Shown piece by piece: positions 1 through 9,995 of a stretch of DNA of 64,000 bases (its first letter is position 1; each line of letters starts with the position of its first letter). This stretch comes from Tepidiphilus sp. J10 (GTDB taxonomy: Bacteria; Pseudomonadota; Gammaproteobacteria; Burkholderiales; Thiobacillaceae), in assembly GCA_945897865.1 (NCBI GenBank), contig CAMDHJ010000001.1:26678-90677 (forward strand). The letters run 5' to 3'. Made by a program: the position numbers and the translations under genes. Under the pieces are notes generated by a model. It had not been told where the DNA came from. It ran no database searches and was given only the letters and a program-made list of their open reading frames with translations.

Positions 1-275
1 TGCATCTTGAGGGCGTCAATCACTTTCAGTGCGACCTTCCGGCTCTTGATGATGTCGGACTGGGTTGCCAGGTAGCCAGGAATCATCTGTGCTGAGAGCA
101 CCATGCCGGAAACCGGATCTTTAGCCTTGGCGTCAACGATCAACGCGGTGGTGGCCGTATAACTCTTGGGTAGCAGCAAGCTGACCACCAGGGTGGATGT
201 CACGGTCACGATCAGCGCCGCGATCACGAGCAGGCCGCGGGCTTTAAGAATGAGGAGAAATTGGTTGAAGTTCAT
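1..275 (-). CDS. epsF: Wzz/EpsF-like polysaccharide chain-length determinant, 5' part only (runs off window)
   Basis: Reverse-strand ATG at 275 opens MNFNQFLLILKARGLLVIAALIVTVTSTLVVSLLLPKSYTATTALIVDAKAKDPVSG...; N-terminal TM plus Wzz-like start, directly downstream of epsE; not in the ORF track because truncated. Confidence 0.75.
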   Translation of the reverse strand, partial: MNFNQFLLILKARGLLVIAALIVTVTSTLVVSLLLPKSYTATTALIVDAKAKDPVSGMVLSAQMIPGYLATQSDIIKSRKVALKVIDALKM

Positions 276-288
276 GGCGGCGACCGTC

Positions 289-1107
289 TCAGAACAGGCT
301 TTCTTTTACGAAAATGACATCATCGGATTGCATCGGGTCGGATAACTTGACATCCAGTTCAAGCAACTTGCCGTCAGCGCCGAGGCGCATCAGCTTGATG
401 CCCTTCTGCGTGCCGCGTTGGGTCAGCCCACCACCGATTGCCAGTGCCTGCACGAGTGTCATTTTCTGTTCGAGGCGGAAGGAACCTGGACGTTGCACTT
501 CGCCGTAGATATAGAAGCGTGGTTCGCGGGGGACGTACAAAATGTCATCGTTGAGGATATCGACATTGAGATCATTGGCACCATCACGCAGCAGGGCGAC
601 CAGATCGATTTCGCGGCGGCGGACATCTTTTCCCCGGCCGGATGTCAGGATCAGGGTGTCGGCGCCATCTGCGGCGATGCCGCCGGCAAGTGCCAGGATG
701 TCGCTCAGCCGACTGCTTTTTTGCAACGGAAATTTGCCAGGGCGATTGACCCGGCCCAACACTGAAACTTCCTGCCCTTTGAATTCAATCACGACCAGGT
801 TGACCTGCGGGGCGCGGATGAAACCCCCTGCATCCAATGCGGAGGCAATACGCTTGGAGGCTTCGCTGGCGGTCAGATTGGCCAACGACACTTCCCCCAC
901 CAACGGGAACAGGATGCCCCCCTGATCATTGACACGAGTCTCCATGCCCAGGTCAGGATGGTCATATACGGTGATGCGCACCAGGTCGCCGGTGGACAAT
1001 CCATAGTCTCCGGCTGCTCGCACCGTGGTTGAACCCAGCAGAGCAAACATCATCAGGGCACAGAGCAGAAGGGTTTGATTCAATTTCACGTTTGCATCCT
1101 CATGCAT
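289..1107 (-). CDS. epsE: Polysaccharide export outer-membrane protein (Wza/SLBB family), EpsE-like
   Basis: YGLSTGDLVRITVYDHPDLGMETRVNDQGGILFPLVGEV poly_export motif followed by SLBB domains; signal peptide. Confidence 0.9.
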   Translation of the reverse strand: MHEDANVKLNQTLLLCALMMFALLGSTTVRAAGDYGLSTGDLVRITVYDHPDLGMETRVNDQGGILFPLVGEVSLANLTASEASKRIASALDAGGFIRAPQVNLVVIEFKGQEVSVLGRVNRPGKFPLQKSSRLSDILALAGGIAADGADTLILTSGRGKDVRRREIDLVALLRDGANDLNVDILNDDILYVPREPRFYIYGEVQRPGSFRLEQKMTLVQALAIGGGLTQRGTQKGIKLMRLGADGKLLELDVKLSDPMQSDDVIFVKESLF

Positions 1108-1269
1108 GGAGTAATGGCAGATCTGGGAGATCAGAACTTCAGAGCGAGCAATTTGAGCATCGCTTTCTTACAACAATAATCACGTCCATTTTTTTCGAGC
1201 ATTTACCCTGGGCTTTTTTCGACCTGCAGCAATCACGCACTTGCCTTGATGCGCATCAGGTTTTCGACC

Positions 1270-1471
1270 ATTCAAAAGGCTCAATTCTTGTTACGTAGGG
1301 ATGACCAATGCCCAGCAGCCTCCGAGAGGACTTCCCCCTTTGTAAAGGGGGATTGAGGGGGATTTTGCCGGTGGTGCCTTACGCGGATGTCCCGTAAATC
1401 CCCCCTAACCCCCCTTTTTCAAAGGGGGGAACTCTCCCATCACTACTTAACGCGAACTGAGCCATTCAAAA
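1270..1471 (-). mobile_element. Family-1 MITE-like element copy 1 (element 1278-1463) with 8-bp TSD ATTCAAAA (1270-1277 and 1464-1471)
   Basis: Termini GGCTCAATTCTTGTTACGTAGGGATG / CATCACTACTTAACGCGAACTGAGCC are imperfect inverted repeats; exact 8-bp flanking duplication; homologous copies at 14217-14386 and 34368-34552. Confidence 0.9.
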
Positions 1472-2638
1472 CAGCAGGTTGGTGGAAACAAACAACGTGT
1501 TGCTTGCATATTCCTGTGCGGCGTCGCTGGAGTTGCGTTGTGCGCGCTGCAAGTTGATGCTGATGTCGCCACCACGCCAGATTTCATAACTGGCCGACAG
1601 TCCAATGGTTTGCAGCCGATCCTTGCGTACATCCCCTTCGAAATCGATGTGTTCGCTACTGGCGCGTGCAGTCAGTCGTGTTTTCGGTTGAATTTGCCAG
1701 ACTGCGGCCAGACTCAGGTTATCCCCGGTTTCATAGTTGGCGATCAAGGTGCCGGACTCGCGCAACTCATGTCTGTAGGAGACTTCCAGCAGGGACTTGC
1801 CGGTGAATAACCAGCGCCCGGAAAAGCGGCCTTCAAGGCCATTGAAATCGTGGTTGATCAGTGTGGGGTGAGTGCTGCGCGCATAGCCTATTGACCCGGC
1901 GAGCGTTGACTTGCCGCTGTACGCAAAATTGCCGGATACCCGCAGGGATTGTTTGTTGGAACGGTTGTCAAGCGATGTGTTCAGCGGCCGGTTGGGAAAC
2001 TCGCTACGCGAATCGAACAAATCGATGCCGATGTTCTCCCAAGCGCCGCCCTGAAAGTAAACCCCAAATGAGGTGGAATCGCTTTGGTTGTCGCTGATCG
2101 ATTGGTTGATCGTGGAATATTGCTGATCAATCTGGTCGAACCTGAGGCGCGCGCGCCAACTGGGATGCAGCCAGTATTCCGCCATGAACGCCTTCCTGCG
2201 GGTGTCAGAGACATTGCTTTCGGCAATTCCGCTGATGGTTGGCGTCGATTGTGATCGATTCAGCGAGCTGGAAATGAGGCCCGACCACCGGTTGCCAAGT
2301 TGCCATCTCCATTCGCCGCTGAGATTCTTGCCGTCGTAATCAAGCCGGTCCTCATAGCGACTGAATGACGTCTTGTTCGCGCCCAGGCGGGCGGAGAGCT
2401 GTTGCCTGCCTGGCTTCCAGGCGAGATCGGCGCCAACGCCATAGCGTGAGTAGGTTACCGATCGAATCGGCTCACCCAATCCCAGCACTGCCTCGCTATC
2501 TCCGGCAAAGTGAAACAGATTGCTGTCGTAGCCCATGCCAAGTTCCAGGTAGGGGCGCACAGCATTGCCCTCGATTGCCCATGTCTGGCCTACAGACAAC
2601 AAGCCGAATGCCACAAGAACCGACAGATACTTGACCAT
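1466..2638 (-). CDS. epsL: Exopolysaccharide-associated outer-membrane beta-barrel protein, EpsL-like
   Basis: Signal peptide MVKYLSVLVAFGLLSVGQTWA, then RPYLELGMGYDSNLF and repeated amphipathic strands ending in LLF; ORF open to 2749 but 2638 is the likely start. Confidence 0.75.
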   Translation of the reverse strand: MVKYLSVLVAFGLLSVGQTWAIEGNAVRPYLELGMGYDSNLFHFAGDSEAVLGLGEPIRSVTYSRYGVGADLAWKPGRQQLSARLGANKTSFSRYEDRLDYDGKNLSGEWRWQLGNRWSGLISSSLNRSQSTPTISGIAESNVSDTRRKAFMAEYWLHPSWRARLRFDQIDQQYSTINQSISDNQSDSTSFGVYFQGGAWENIGIDLFDSRSEFPNRPLNTSLDNRSNKQSLRVSGNFAYSGKSTLAGSIGYARSTHPTLINHDFNGLEGRFSGRWLFTGKSLLEVSYRHELRESGTLIANYETGDNLSLAAVWQIQPKTRLTARASSEHIDFEGDVRKDRLQTIGLSASYEIWRGGDISINLQRAQRNSSDAAQEYASNTLFVSTNLLF

Positions 2639-2841
2639 TTGCTGATAGCGATTGCAATCGGTGATGGGTGCCAACCGGCCGGCACTCAAGGCTTGCATAT
2701 TCCGTTTTCTCCAAGTTGAAGCAGAGGGGGGCACTTGCCACCCCAGCATCGGCTAAGCCGAAAGACTTGGAATTGTTGCCTCACTATGTGGCAAGCGTAT
2801 TACCGGGGGAATCCGGGCGGTCAAACAAGGTGGTCAACCGA

Positions 2842-3249
2842 TCAGAGATCGGCATAGGGCGTTCCGTCCTGCGCGGCACCCTCCGCAGTGCTCTTCAGGT
2901 CGAAAACGCCGCCCTGGCCGGATTCCAGATCGGGTGGCGGCAACAGGTTCCACGCGTCACTGCTGTCCAATACCGGATCGCGCGGGATCGCACGCAGATA
3001 GCCGGCTTCAACGAGTGCTTCTAGCGATTCCGGCCATTCGCCCCTGTCGGCATGGAATTGATCGATTGCCTGGCGCGTGGTGGACAGGTTTTCCCGCAGC
3101 ACGGCCACCTTGGCCCGTTCCAGATGCTGGAAATAGCGCGGTGTGGCGAGTGTCAGCAGGATGGCGACAATGGACAGCACCACGAGTAGTTCGATCAGCG
3201 TGAAGCCATACGACTTTGCCCACGAGGGGGTTGTGCCACGCATTACCAC
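2842..3249 (-). CDS. Type II secretion/type IV pilus pseudopilin
   Basis: Prepilin motif GFTLIELLVVLSIVAILLTLATPRYF. Confidence 0.88.
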   Translation of the reverse strand: MVMRGTTPSWAKSYGFTLIELLVVLSIVAILLTLATPRYFQHLERAKVAVLRENLSTTRQAIDQFHADRGEWPESLEALVEAGYLRAIPRDPVLDSSDAWNLLPPPDLESGQGGVFDLKSTAEGAAQDGTPYADL

Positions 3250-3737
3250 TCCTTGTAAGCCACGCCGTTGAGACCGGATCGCTCGGACAGGGAATACACG
3301 TCGAACACGTCATCACCTGTTTGCGGTTCATCCGGCGGGCTGGCGTAGCTGCGTAAGCCCCAGGTCTCGGCCGCCGGGGTGGTTGGGTCCGGGAAAAATG
3401 GATCGCGCGGCAGACGACGTAAAAAATAGATCGGACGCGTATCCGGCTTCGTGATGTCCGCCACGCCAAGCACCAGCGCGTCGAGATCGGGCGGATAACC
3501 GCTGGCATCGGCGGCGACCCGGATTTTCTTGTCTACCACCGCCTGTCGATAGGCATCAATGGCGCTGCGAATATCACGCAGCGCGGTACGCAGTTCGACT
3601 TCCTTCTGGCGCTGCGCGGTGACCTGCAGCATCGGCACCGCCATCATCGCGAGGACGCCGAGAATGGCGACGCTGATGACCAGTTCGACCAGCGTGAAGC
3701 CGCGATTTTTTGAGGCCGAAGCAGAAATTGCATGCAT
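3243..3737 (-). CDS. Type II secretion pseudopilin
   Basis: RGFTLVELVISVAILGVLAMMAVPML prepilin motif; YFLRRLPRDPFFPDP...WGLRSY region typical of PulG-like pseudopilins. Confidence 0.88.
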   Translation of the reverse strand: MHAISASASKNRGFTLVELVISVAILGVLAMMAVPMLQVTAQRQKEVELRTALRDIRSAIDAYRQAVVDKKIRVAADASGYPPDLDALVLGVADITKPDTRPIYFLRRLPRDPFFPDPTTPAAETWGLRSYASPPDEPQTGDDVFDVYSLSERSGLNGVAYKEW

Positions 3738-3773
3738 GGCGTCTGGCTTTTCGGAGATGGCAATCTTGGGCGA

Positions 3774-5771
3774 TCAGGGCCTGGGCGGCGCGGCGGTCGG
3801 GTTATCGCCCGTTGTCGCTGCATCCGAGGGTTCCGGCGCATCCAGGGCCTCAGGCTCATCTGGCGGACTTTCTTCCTGCCCCGGTTGCGGACTGTTTGTC
3901 CGCATGATGCTCAGCGTCGGGCGCAAGCGGAGCGGGCTGCTGGATGCCGACGCATCGGTGCCGGCGAAGAACTCGATATCCGCCAACTCCGGCCGCTCGA
4001 TATTGCGCAGGATGCGCGGTGTGATCAGCAGCACGATTTCCGATTTGCTGTTGTCATCGCGGTGGCTGGAGAACAGGCGGCCAAGCAGGGGAATATCGCC
4101 TAGACCCGGCACCTTGCTGGCACTCGCCCGCTCCTCGTCGGAAATCAGGCCGGCCAGTACCTGCGTCTCGCCATCTTTCAGACGCAGCGTGGTGGTCGCA
4201 TTGCGGCTGCCCAGTTGATAGGTCAACGTGCCTGTCGCGGTCTTGATCTGCTGCACGATGTTCGACACTTCCAGGCCGACCTTGATGCCGACCTCACCTT
4301 CCAGATACACCTGCGGTTCCACATCGAGCTTGAGGCCGACGTCGAGGAAGCTGACCGACTCGGAAGTGACACCGGTAGAGGTGACGTTGGAGGTGATCAC
4401 CGGCACCTTGTCGCCGACGTGAACCTTGGCTTTTTCCTTGTTTTTCACGCGGATGCGGGGATTGGCGAGGATGGTGACGTCGCCATCGGTTTTGTTGATG
4501 TTCACGCCGGGCACGGTATTCATCAAGATGTTGGCAGAACTAATGTTCTTGAGGCGATTCAGCGTGTTCGGCACATCCGTGTAAGTGGTCGTTTTTCCAA
4601 CAAATACACCCTCGCTGTAGTTGAGTGTCTCGATGGGTTCCTTGCCCAACAAACTCAACGAAGTCGGCCACTGCACCCCCAACTCCGTCAGCTTGCTGCG
4701 CTTCACCTCCAGAATCTCGACTTCCAGCATCACCTCCGGCTCCGGCCGATCCGCCACCTTCACCAGTTTCTCCGCCAGCCGCACGGCTTCCGGGGTATCG
4801 CGCATCACCACCAGGTTGAGTTTTTCATCAACATGCACATCTTTGGTCTTGATCATCGTCTTGATCAACGCCATCACCTGCTTGGGGTCGGCATTGGCCA
4901 GGAAGAAGGCGCGCACCACCATGTCCTGATAGTCGCGCTGCTTCGCCGGCGTATTCGGGTACAGCAGCAGGGTGTTGGCGTTGAGCGTTTTCTTGCCCAT
5001 TTGATTGGTCGCCAGCAACATGTCGATAGCATCGGAAAGCGTCGTATTGGGCGCAAACAAGGTGGTTTTCTGATCCAGCCGCACATCCTTGTCAAAGACG
5101 AACTTGATGCCTGATTGCTGCGACAACGCATCGAAAACCTGCTTCAACGGAGAGTTGCGGAATTCCAGATTCACCGGTTTGCGATAGGCTTCAGCCAGCT
5201 TTGGCGATACGAGCGATTGGCCTTGCCCGGCCCTGGCCTCCACTTGGCTTAGCATCTCGCGCGCTTTCTTGTGCGTCGGTTCCTGCGCCAGCACCAGCCG
5301 CAGTTTGCCGCGCGCCACTTCCAGATCATTCCGATTGAAAGCGGCCTGGGCATCGCGCAGCACCTCGCGATTCCGCCGGCTGAGTTCGACGTTCACCAGG
5401 CCCTCGCTGGCGCGCGGGCTTTCCGGATGCAGGCCAAGCACTTCGCGGTACAGCGCCTGCGCCGCTTCCAGTTGGTCGGCCTGGAGCGCGGCTTCAGCCT
5501 GGGTGAGCAGTTGCCCGATACGAAGATCGCGCTGACGCAGGTAGGCGGCACGCAAATGCAGATCGCCGGGCTTTGCCTGCATGGCGTTTTGCAGGGCGGC
5601 AAGCCCTTCGCGCGGTTTGCCTTCAGCGATCGCCTTTTCGCTTTCCTGCAAGGCGTTATTGCTCGCGCAACCAGGTAAAACCGCCAATCCGGTCAGCAGG
5701 GCGAGGCAGAACGGAATCGAACGCTGCAACGGATGGGTTGCGGGCGAAAGACGCTGAATGGTCGCAATCAT
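3774..5771 (-). CDS. Secretin (GspD/PilQ family), TPR-containing lipoprotein
   Basis: Lipobox LTGLAVLPGCAS; FRNSPLKQVFDALSQQSGIKFVFDKDV STN-like domain; secretin C-terminus VPGLGDIPLLGRLFSS...EIVLLITPRIL; start chosen at MIATIQRL with ATGA overlap. Confidence 0.92.
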   Translation of the reverse strand: MIATIQRLSPATHPLQRSIPFCLALLTGLAVLPGCASNNALQESEKAIAEGKPREGLAALQNAMQAKPGDLHLRAAYLRQRDLRIGQLLTQAEAALQADQLEAAQALYREVLGLHPESPRASEGLVNVELSRRNREVLRDAQAAFNRNDLEVARGKLRLVLAQEPTHKKAREMLSQVEARAGQGQSLVSPKLAEAYRKPVNLEFRNSPLKQVFDALSQQSGIKFVFDKDVRLDQKTTLFAPNTTLSDAIDMLLATNQMGKKTLNANTLLLYPNTPAKQRDYQDMVVRAFFLANADPKQVMALIKTMIKTKDVHVDEKLNLVVMRDTPEAVRLAEKLVKVADRPEPEVMLEVEILEVKRSKLTELGVQWPTSLSLLGKEPIETLNYSEGVFVGKTTTYTDVPNTLNRLKNISSANILMNTVPGVNINKTDGDVTILANPRIRVKNKEKAKVHVGDKVPVITSNVTSTGVTSESVSFLDVGLKLDVEPQVYLEGEVGIKVGLEVSNIVQQIKTATGTLTYQLGSRNATTTLRLKDGETQVLAGLISDEERASASKVPGLGDIPLLGRLFSSHRDDNSKSEIVLLITPRILRNIERPELADIEFFAGTDASASSSPLRLRPTLSIMRTNSPQPGQEESPPDEPEALDAPEPSDAATTGDNPTAAPPRP

Positions 5772-6334
5772 GGGGCGAATCTCAGTTGGCGTTGTTGTTG
5801 CAAGGGCAGGTAGGTGAAACGCAGCCCCTGGGGGTTGATCGAATCCAGTCGCCATGACGCGCGCGTCTGGCCGACCTGCAGAATGACGACCTTTTCGCCC
5901 TGGGTCAGGAATACCGATTCAGCCGCGCTGTTACCTTCGTCTTTGTCCCCGGCAGCAGCCAAGCGACCGACGTACTTGAATGGCAATACAGGTGCTTGCG
6001 GCGGTGGCGGCGGCGGTGCTTCGACTATCGGTGGCGGTGGTGGCGGCGGCGGCAACCAGGACTGGACAGGGAACAGATCATCCCCGCCTATCGGGAAACG
6101 CGGCGACGGCGAAGTTTCAGCGCTATCCCGCCTGGGCGGAGTCAGCTTGATTGCCAGGTCGGGTTCAGTCGACCGGGCGCCTGAAGCGGCTTCTTCGAGA
6201 TTGCGGCGGGCAGTTCGTTGCACCGGCTCAACAATATCGGCATCGGTCAGGTTGCTATCGCCCTGTTCACCAAGCCAGACGAGTGCCAGCGTGGCGATCA
6301 GTGCCAGACCCAGAATGCCGTGCCGCTGGTTCAT
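5768..6334 (-). CDS. PilP/GspC-like inner-membrane protein with polyproline linker
   Basis: N-terminal TM, PPPPPPPPIVEAPPPPPPQAP linker, C-terminal LPFKYVGRLAAAG...VILQVGQTRASWRLDSINPQGLRFTYLPL. Confidence 0.7.
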   Translation of the reverse strand: MNQRHGILGLALIATLALVWLGEQGDSNLTDADIVEPVQRTARRNLEEAASGARSTEPDLAIKLTPPRRDSAETSPSPRFPIGGDDLFPVQSWLPPPPPPPPIVEAPPPPPPQAPVLPFKYVGRLAAAGDKDEGNSAAESVFLTQGEKVVILQVGQTRASWRLDSINPQGLRFTYLPLQQQRQLRFAP

Positions 6335-6981
6335 CGCAGCGCTCCCGCTGACGGCGCGCCAAGATACAAGGTGAAGCGAAGTTCAGCCTCGATCTGCGCG
6401 TTGCCGATCAGGTCGCGCTGCAAACGCATTCCGTCCAACGCCAGGCTTGGCTGCTGCTCAAGCGCCTCGCTGACAAAACTGCGTATTGCCGGGTATTCAC
6501 CCTGCACCGGCAAGCTGATCCGGTAGCGGAACAAGCTGCCGGGCGCTGCAATGGGGGAGGGGGGCGGCGTCAGGTTGGATTTCGGGTTTGAGGTGGGCCT
6601 CGGGCTTGAGGTGGATTTATCCACCTCCGCCCGGTAGCTCCCCTGCTGCAAGCTCAAACCGGCGTGGCGTGCGGCATTGAACAGATCGGCGATGGCTTGC
6701 GGCATCTGTTCGGCAGTGGGCAGCGTTGCGCTCAGATTGACTACTTTCGGCGACACATCCAGCACCGGTGGCGGCCCTGTCCGGGCCAGGCGTTCGGCGC
6801 GTTGTTGCAGGTCGCGGCTGGCGTCGCGCAGCGGGGCGATATGCAATGTCTGCAGCAAACCCGCCGCGATCAGCAGAACCAGGCCGAGCGCGCCCGGCCA
6901 GCTCAGCCGGGCGAGGGCGTAATGCAGCCAGTCCTGCCCGCGCAATCGATTCTGGGCAGCGGGGTTGATGACACTGTTCAT
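6331..6981 (-). CDS. PilO/GspM-like assembly protein
   Basis: Single N-terminal TM and PilO-like C-terminal domain; position between PilN-like and PilP-like genes. Confidence 0.65.
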   Translation of the reverse strand: MNSVINPAAQNRLRGQDWLHYALARLSWPGALGLVLLIAAGLLQTLHIAPLRDASRDLQQRAERLARTGPPPVLDVSPKVVNLSATLPTAEQMPQAIADLFNAARHAGLSLQQGSYRAEVDKSTSSPRPTSNPKSNLTPPPSPIAAPGSLFRYRISLPVQGEYPAIRSFVSEALEQQPSLALDGMRLQRDLIGNAQIEAELRFTLYLGAPSAGALR

Positions 6982-7505
6982 GGCCGCGTCCAGTCACCGC
7001 GCAAGGTGAAATGCACCCGTTGCTCACCTTCCAGCTCGCGCAATTCATGCCGCGTCAGGCTGACCTGGGCGAAACCGGGCGCATGTTGCAGGCTATCGAA
7101 GAAATCGAGCATGGCGGCATGGTTCTTCGCCAGCGCGGCGAGCGTGAAATCGCCGCGTCGACCATCCGCTTCCAGACTCAGCAGCGCGATCTCAGGTGTT
7201 CGCGTGTCCTGCAAGGTTTCCAGCAAGCGCGCCCAGGGCAGTTGCAACTGGTCGCGCGCGGCGGCATCGGCACGTTGACGATTCAACCCGCTGGCGTCCT
7301 CACGTTTAGGCTGCCGCGCCGGTTTCACCGGGCGCGTTGAAGCTGGCCCTTGCAGGCTGGCGAGGCGGCTTTCGGCACGATGCTGTTCGGCGGTTGCTCC
7401 ATTCCAGGATTGCAGCGTCCAAAATGCCGCAGCCAAACCCAGCCCAAGCAACAGCCAGGCAAACCAGACGGGACGGGCGGCCGGCGCAAAAAAATCGAGT
7501 TTCAT
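6978..7505 (-). CDS. PilN-like fimbrial assembly protein
   Basis: N-terminal TM WFAWLLLGLGLAAAFWTL, short coiled region, position in operon. Confidence 0.6.
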   Translation of the reverse strand: MKLDFFAPAARPVWFAWLLLGLGLAAAFWTLQSWNGATAEQHRAESRLASLQGPASTRPVKPARQPKREDASGLNRQRADAAARDQLQLPWARLLETLQDTRTPEIALLSLEADGRRGDFTLAALAKNHAAMLDFFDSLQHAPGFAQVSLTRHELRELEGEQRVHFTLRGDWTRP

Positions 7506-8326
7506 TGCAGCATTGCCTGCGCGTGATCCATCGGCCCGGCCAGCTCATGCAGGCTGAAGCGACCGCCGAGGCGGCTCCAGTCGGCCTGCATGCCGGGGTC
7601 GCTGACCGCGCCAGTCCGTTCCAGCCAGAGATCGCCACCGACCGGCAGATTGGCCAACAGGCATTCACGCGCCAGCAAGCGTTCCAACTCCGCCGCTGCA
7701 TCGTTGCTGATCTGGCGTTGGCGCACGCCGACGATGCGGCCGTTGTGCAGCCGCAGCAGCACCTGCCGTTTCGGCTCCAGCAGCGCATACCAGCCGCTGG
7801 CGTGGCCGAGTTGGCGGCGGCGGCGCTGCCAGGCCGCATCCAGCCACGGCCGCGCGCTGACCAGCTTGATGCCGCGCGACTGGCACAGGTCAGACAGCCC
7901 CTGGCGCAACGCGTTTGCCATCGCCGCGACCACAATCGGTTGGCCGGGCGGAGTCAGATCCCAGGCCAACTGCCAGCCGCCACCTTTGCCGTCCTTGTTA
8001 GCCTTGTCTGACTTTTCGGCACCATCGCCCAGGGCGGTGGTCAGCGCGGCGTCGAGCCAGACCCGCATTTCAGCCGGATTCAACCAAGCCGGTGGTGCCG
8101 GCGCCAGGAACAAGCGGACATGATGATGCGACAGCGTGACGCGTAAGCGGCCGCTGACGCCTTGCTTTTCCAGCAAGTCAGCCAGACTGGTCAGCATGGC
8201 TGCGACGTCTGCACCGGCGGCAAAGTCGGCAGTGAACGTATTGGCTGCGCCGCCGCCGGCCGGCTGCAATACCCAGCGTGTCGGCAGCAAGGCCAGGTGA
8301 TGCGTCGGCAGCAGGCGGGCAAACAT
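7502..8326 (-). CDS. PilM/GspL-like cytoplasmic assembly protein (divergent)
   Basis: Operon position between GspE and PilN-like genes; start chosen at MFARLLPTHHLALLPTRW (8326), just downstream of the gspE stop. Confidence 0.5.
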   Translation of the reverse strand: MFARLLPTHHLALLPTRWVLQPAGGGAANTFTADFAAGADVAAMLTSLADLLEKQGVSGRLRVTLSHHHVRLFLAPAPPAWLNPAEMRVWLDAALTTALGDGAEKSDKANKDGKGGGWQLAWDLTPPGQPIVVAAMANALRQGLSDLCQSRGIKLVSARPWLDAAWQRRRRQLGHASGWYALLEPKRQVLLRLHNGRIVGVRQRQISNDAAAELERLLARECLLANLPVGGDLWLERTGAVSDPGMQADWSRLGGRFSLHELAGPMDHAQAMLQ

Positions 8327-8330
8327 CGGT

Positions 8331-9995
8331 TCAGACAAAAGTGACACGATTGATTTCTTCCAGCGTCGTCTCGCCACGCCGCACCATCTCCAGCGCGGCT
8401 TCGCGCAAGTTCTGCACGCCGGCGCGGACGGCCGCTTCCTTGACCTGGCGGATTGGCGCGCGGGTGACGATGAGTTCACGGATTTCATCGTTCAGCACCA
8501 TCAATTCCGCGATCGCATGGCGGCCCTTGAAGCCGCTGCCACGGCACTGGCCGCAGCCCTTGCCGGCGCGGAAGGTGAATCCAGCAGCGTGTTCCGCGCT
8601 GAGGCCGGATTCCGCCAGCAATGTCGCGTCCGGCGTCACTGGTTGGGCACAGTGCGGGCAATTTACGCGCACCAGGCGCTGCGCCAGGATGCCGTTGAGC
8701 GCGGCGACGAAGCTGTACGGATCGACGCCCATATGCATGAAACGGCCAATGACATCGAACACGTTGTTGGCATGCACGGTGGTGAACACCAGGTGGCCGG
8801 TGAGCGCCGACTGCACTGCGATCTGCGCAGTTTCCGCATCGCGAATCTCGCCCACCATGATCTTGTCCGGGTCGTGGCGCAGGATCGAACGCAGGCCGCG
8901 AGCAAAGGTGAGGCCTTTCTTCTCGTTGACCGGAATCTGCAGAATGCCGGCCAACTGGTATTCCACCGGGTCTTCGATGGTGATGATCTTGTCGTGACCG
9001 GTATTGATTTCGGAAATCGCGGCATACAGCGTCGTTGTCTTGCCGCTGCCGGTCGGTCCGGTGACCAGGAACATGCCGTAGGGCTCGCGCGCCAGGCGGC
9101 GGATGCCGGCCAGATTGTCGCCGTGATAGCCGAGGCGTTCGAGCGAAATGACCTTGAGTTCGTCGGCCAGCGACTGCCGGTCGAGGATGCGCAGCACCGC
9201 GTCTTCGCCGAATACGCCCGGCATGATCGACACCCGCAGGTCAATTTCACGGCCGCGCATCTGCACCTTGAAGCGGCCGTCCTGCGGCACCCGGCGTTCA
9301 GCGATGTCGAGCTCGGCCATCACCTTGACCCGCGAAATGACGTGTTCCGCCATCTCGCGGCCGGGGGCTTGCGCCACTGCATTCAGCACGCCATCAATGC
9401 GATATTTGATGACCAGCCCGGCGGCGTCGTTTTCCAGGTGGATATCGGAAGCGCCGCTGGCCACCGCGTCGTACAGCGTTGAATGCACCAGCTTGATCAC
9501 CGGCGACGCATCGGCGCCGATGGCTTGCAGCGAAATTTCTTCCACTTTCTCGAAATCGCGGCCGCCCTCGCCATCTGACACGACGCCATCCATTGCCTTC
9601 AGGTTGACTTCCAGCCGATGCAGCCAGGCCAGCAGATCGTCACGCAATACCAGTACCGCATCGAAAGACGCTGGGATGCGACGTTCGGCCCAGTCGATCA
9701 GGGCCGGATTCAGCGGGTCGGTGAAGAGCAGCCAGAGTTTGCCGTCCGCATCGCGGCAAGCCGCGCATTCGCGATCCAGCGCCTGGTTGAATGGCAATAG
9801 TTCGAATGCCGGCGCCATTTCGCGCAGAGCGTTCATATCCAGTACCGGATAAGCGAAGGCCTGGCCCAGTTCGGCGAGAAACGCTTCCGGCGGCAAGCCG
9901 AGCATTTCCTGCAACGCCTGCAGCGCCTGTTTGGCTTCATGCTTGCGCATGGCTTCCGCCAACATGGCGGCGGTGATCAGCGACGGGCGGCTCAT
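8331..9995 (-). CDS. gspE: GspE/PilB family secretion ATPase
   Basis: Walker A GPTGSGKTTTLYAAI, IITIEDPVEYQL, Walker B region LRHDPDKIMVGEIRDAETA, CPHC...CGQCRGSGFKGR zinc motif. Confidence 0.97.
   Translation of the reverse strand: MSRPSLITAAMLAEAMRKHEAKQALQALQEMLGLPPEAFLAELGQAFAYPVLDMNALREMAPAFELLPFNQALDRECAACRDADGKLWLLFTDPLNPALIDWAERRIPASFDAVLVLRDDLLAWLHRLEVNLKAMDGVVSDGEGGRDFEKVEEISLQAIGADASPVIKLVHSTLYDAVASGASDIHLENDAAGLVIKYRIDGVLNAVAQAPGREMAEHVISRVKVMAELDIAERRVPQDGRFKVQMRGREIDLRVSIMPGVFGEDAVLRILDRQSLADELKVISLERLGYHGDNLAGIRRLAREPYGMFLVTGPTGSGKTTTLYAAISEINTGHDKIITIEDPVEYQLAGILQIPVNEKKGLTFARGLRSILRHDPDKIMVGEIRDAETAQIAVQSALTGHLVFTTVHANNVFDVIGRFMHMGVDPYSFVAALNGILAQRLVRVNCPHCAQPVTPDATLLAESGLSAEHAAGFTFRAGKGCGQCRGSGFKGRHAIAELMVLNDEIRELIVTRAPIRQVKEAAVRAGVQNLREAALEMVRRGETTLEEINRVTFV

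Noticed and set aside
1447-1632. Small ORFs running through the repeat elements (e.g. 1447-1632, 30991-31482)
   Set aside because: Reading frames through the elements are not conserved between copies (copy C contains stops), so the elements look non-coding.
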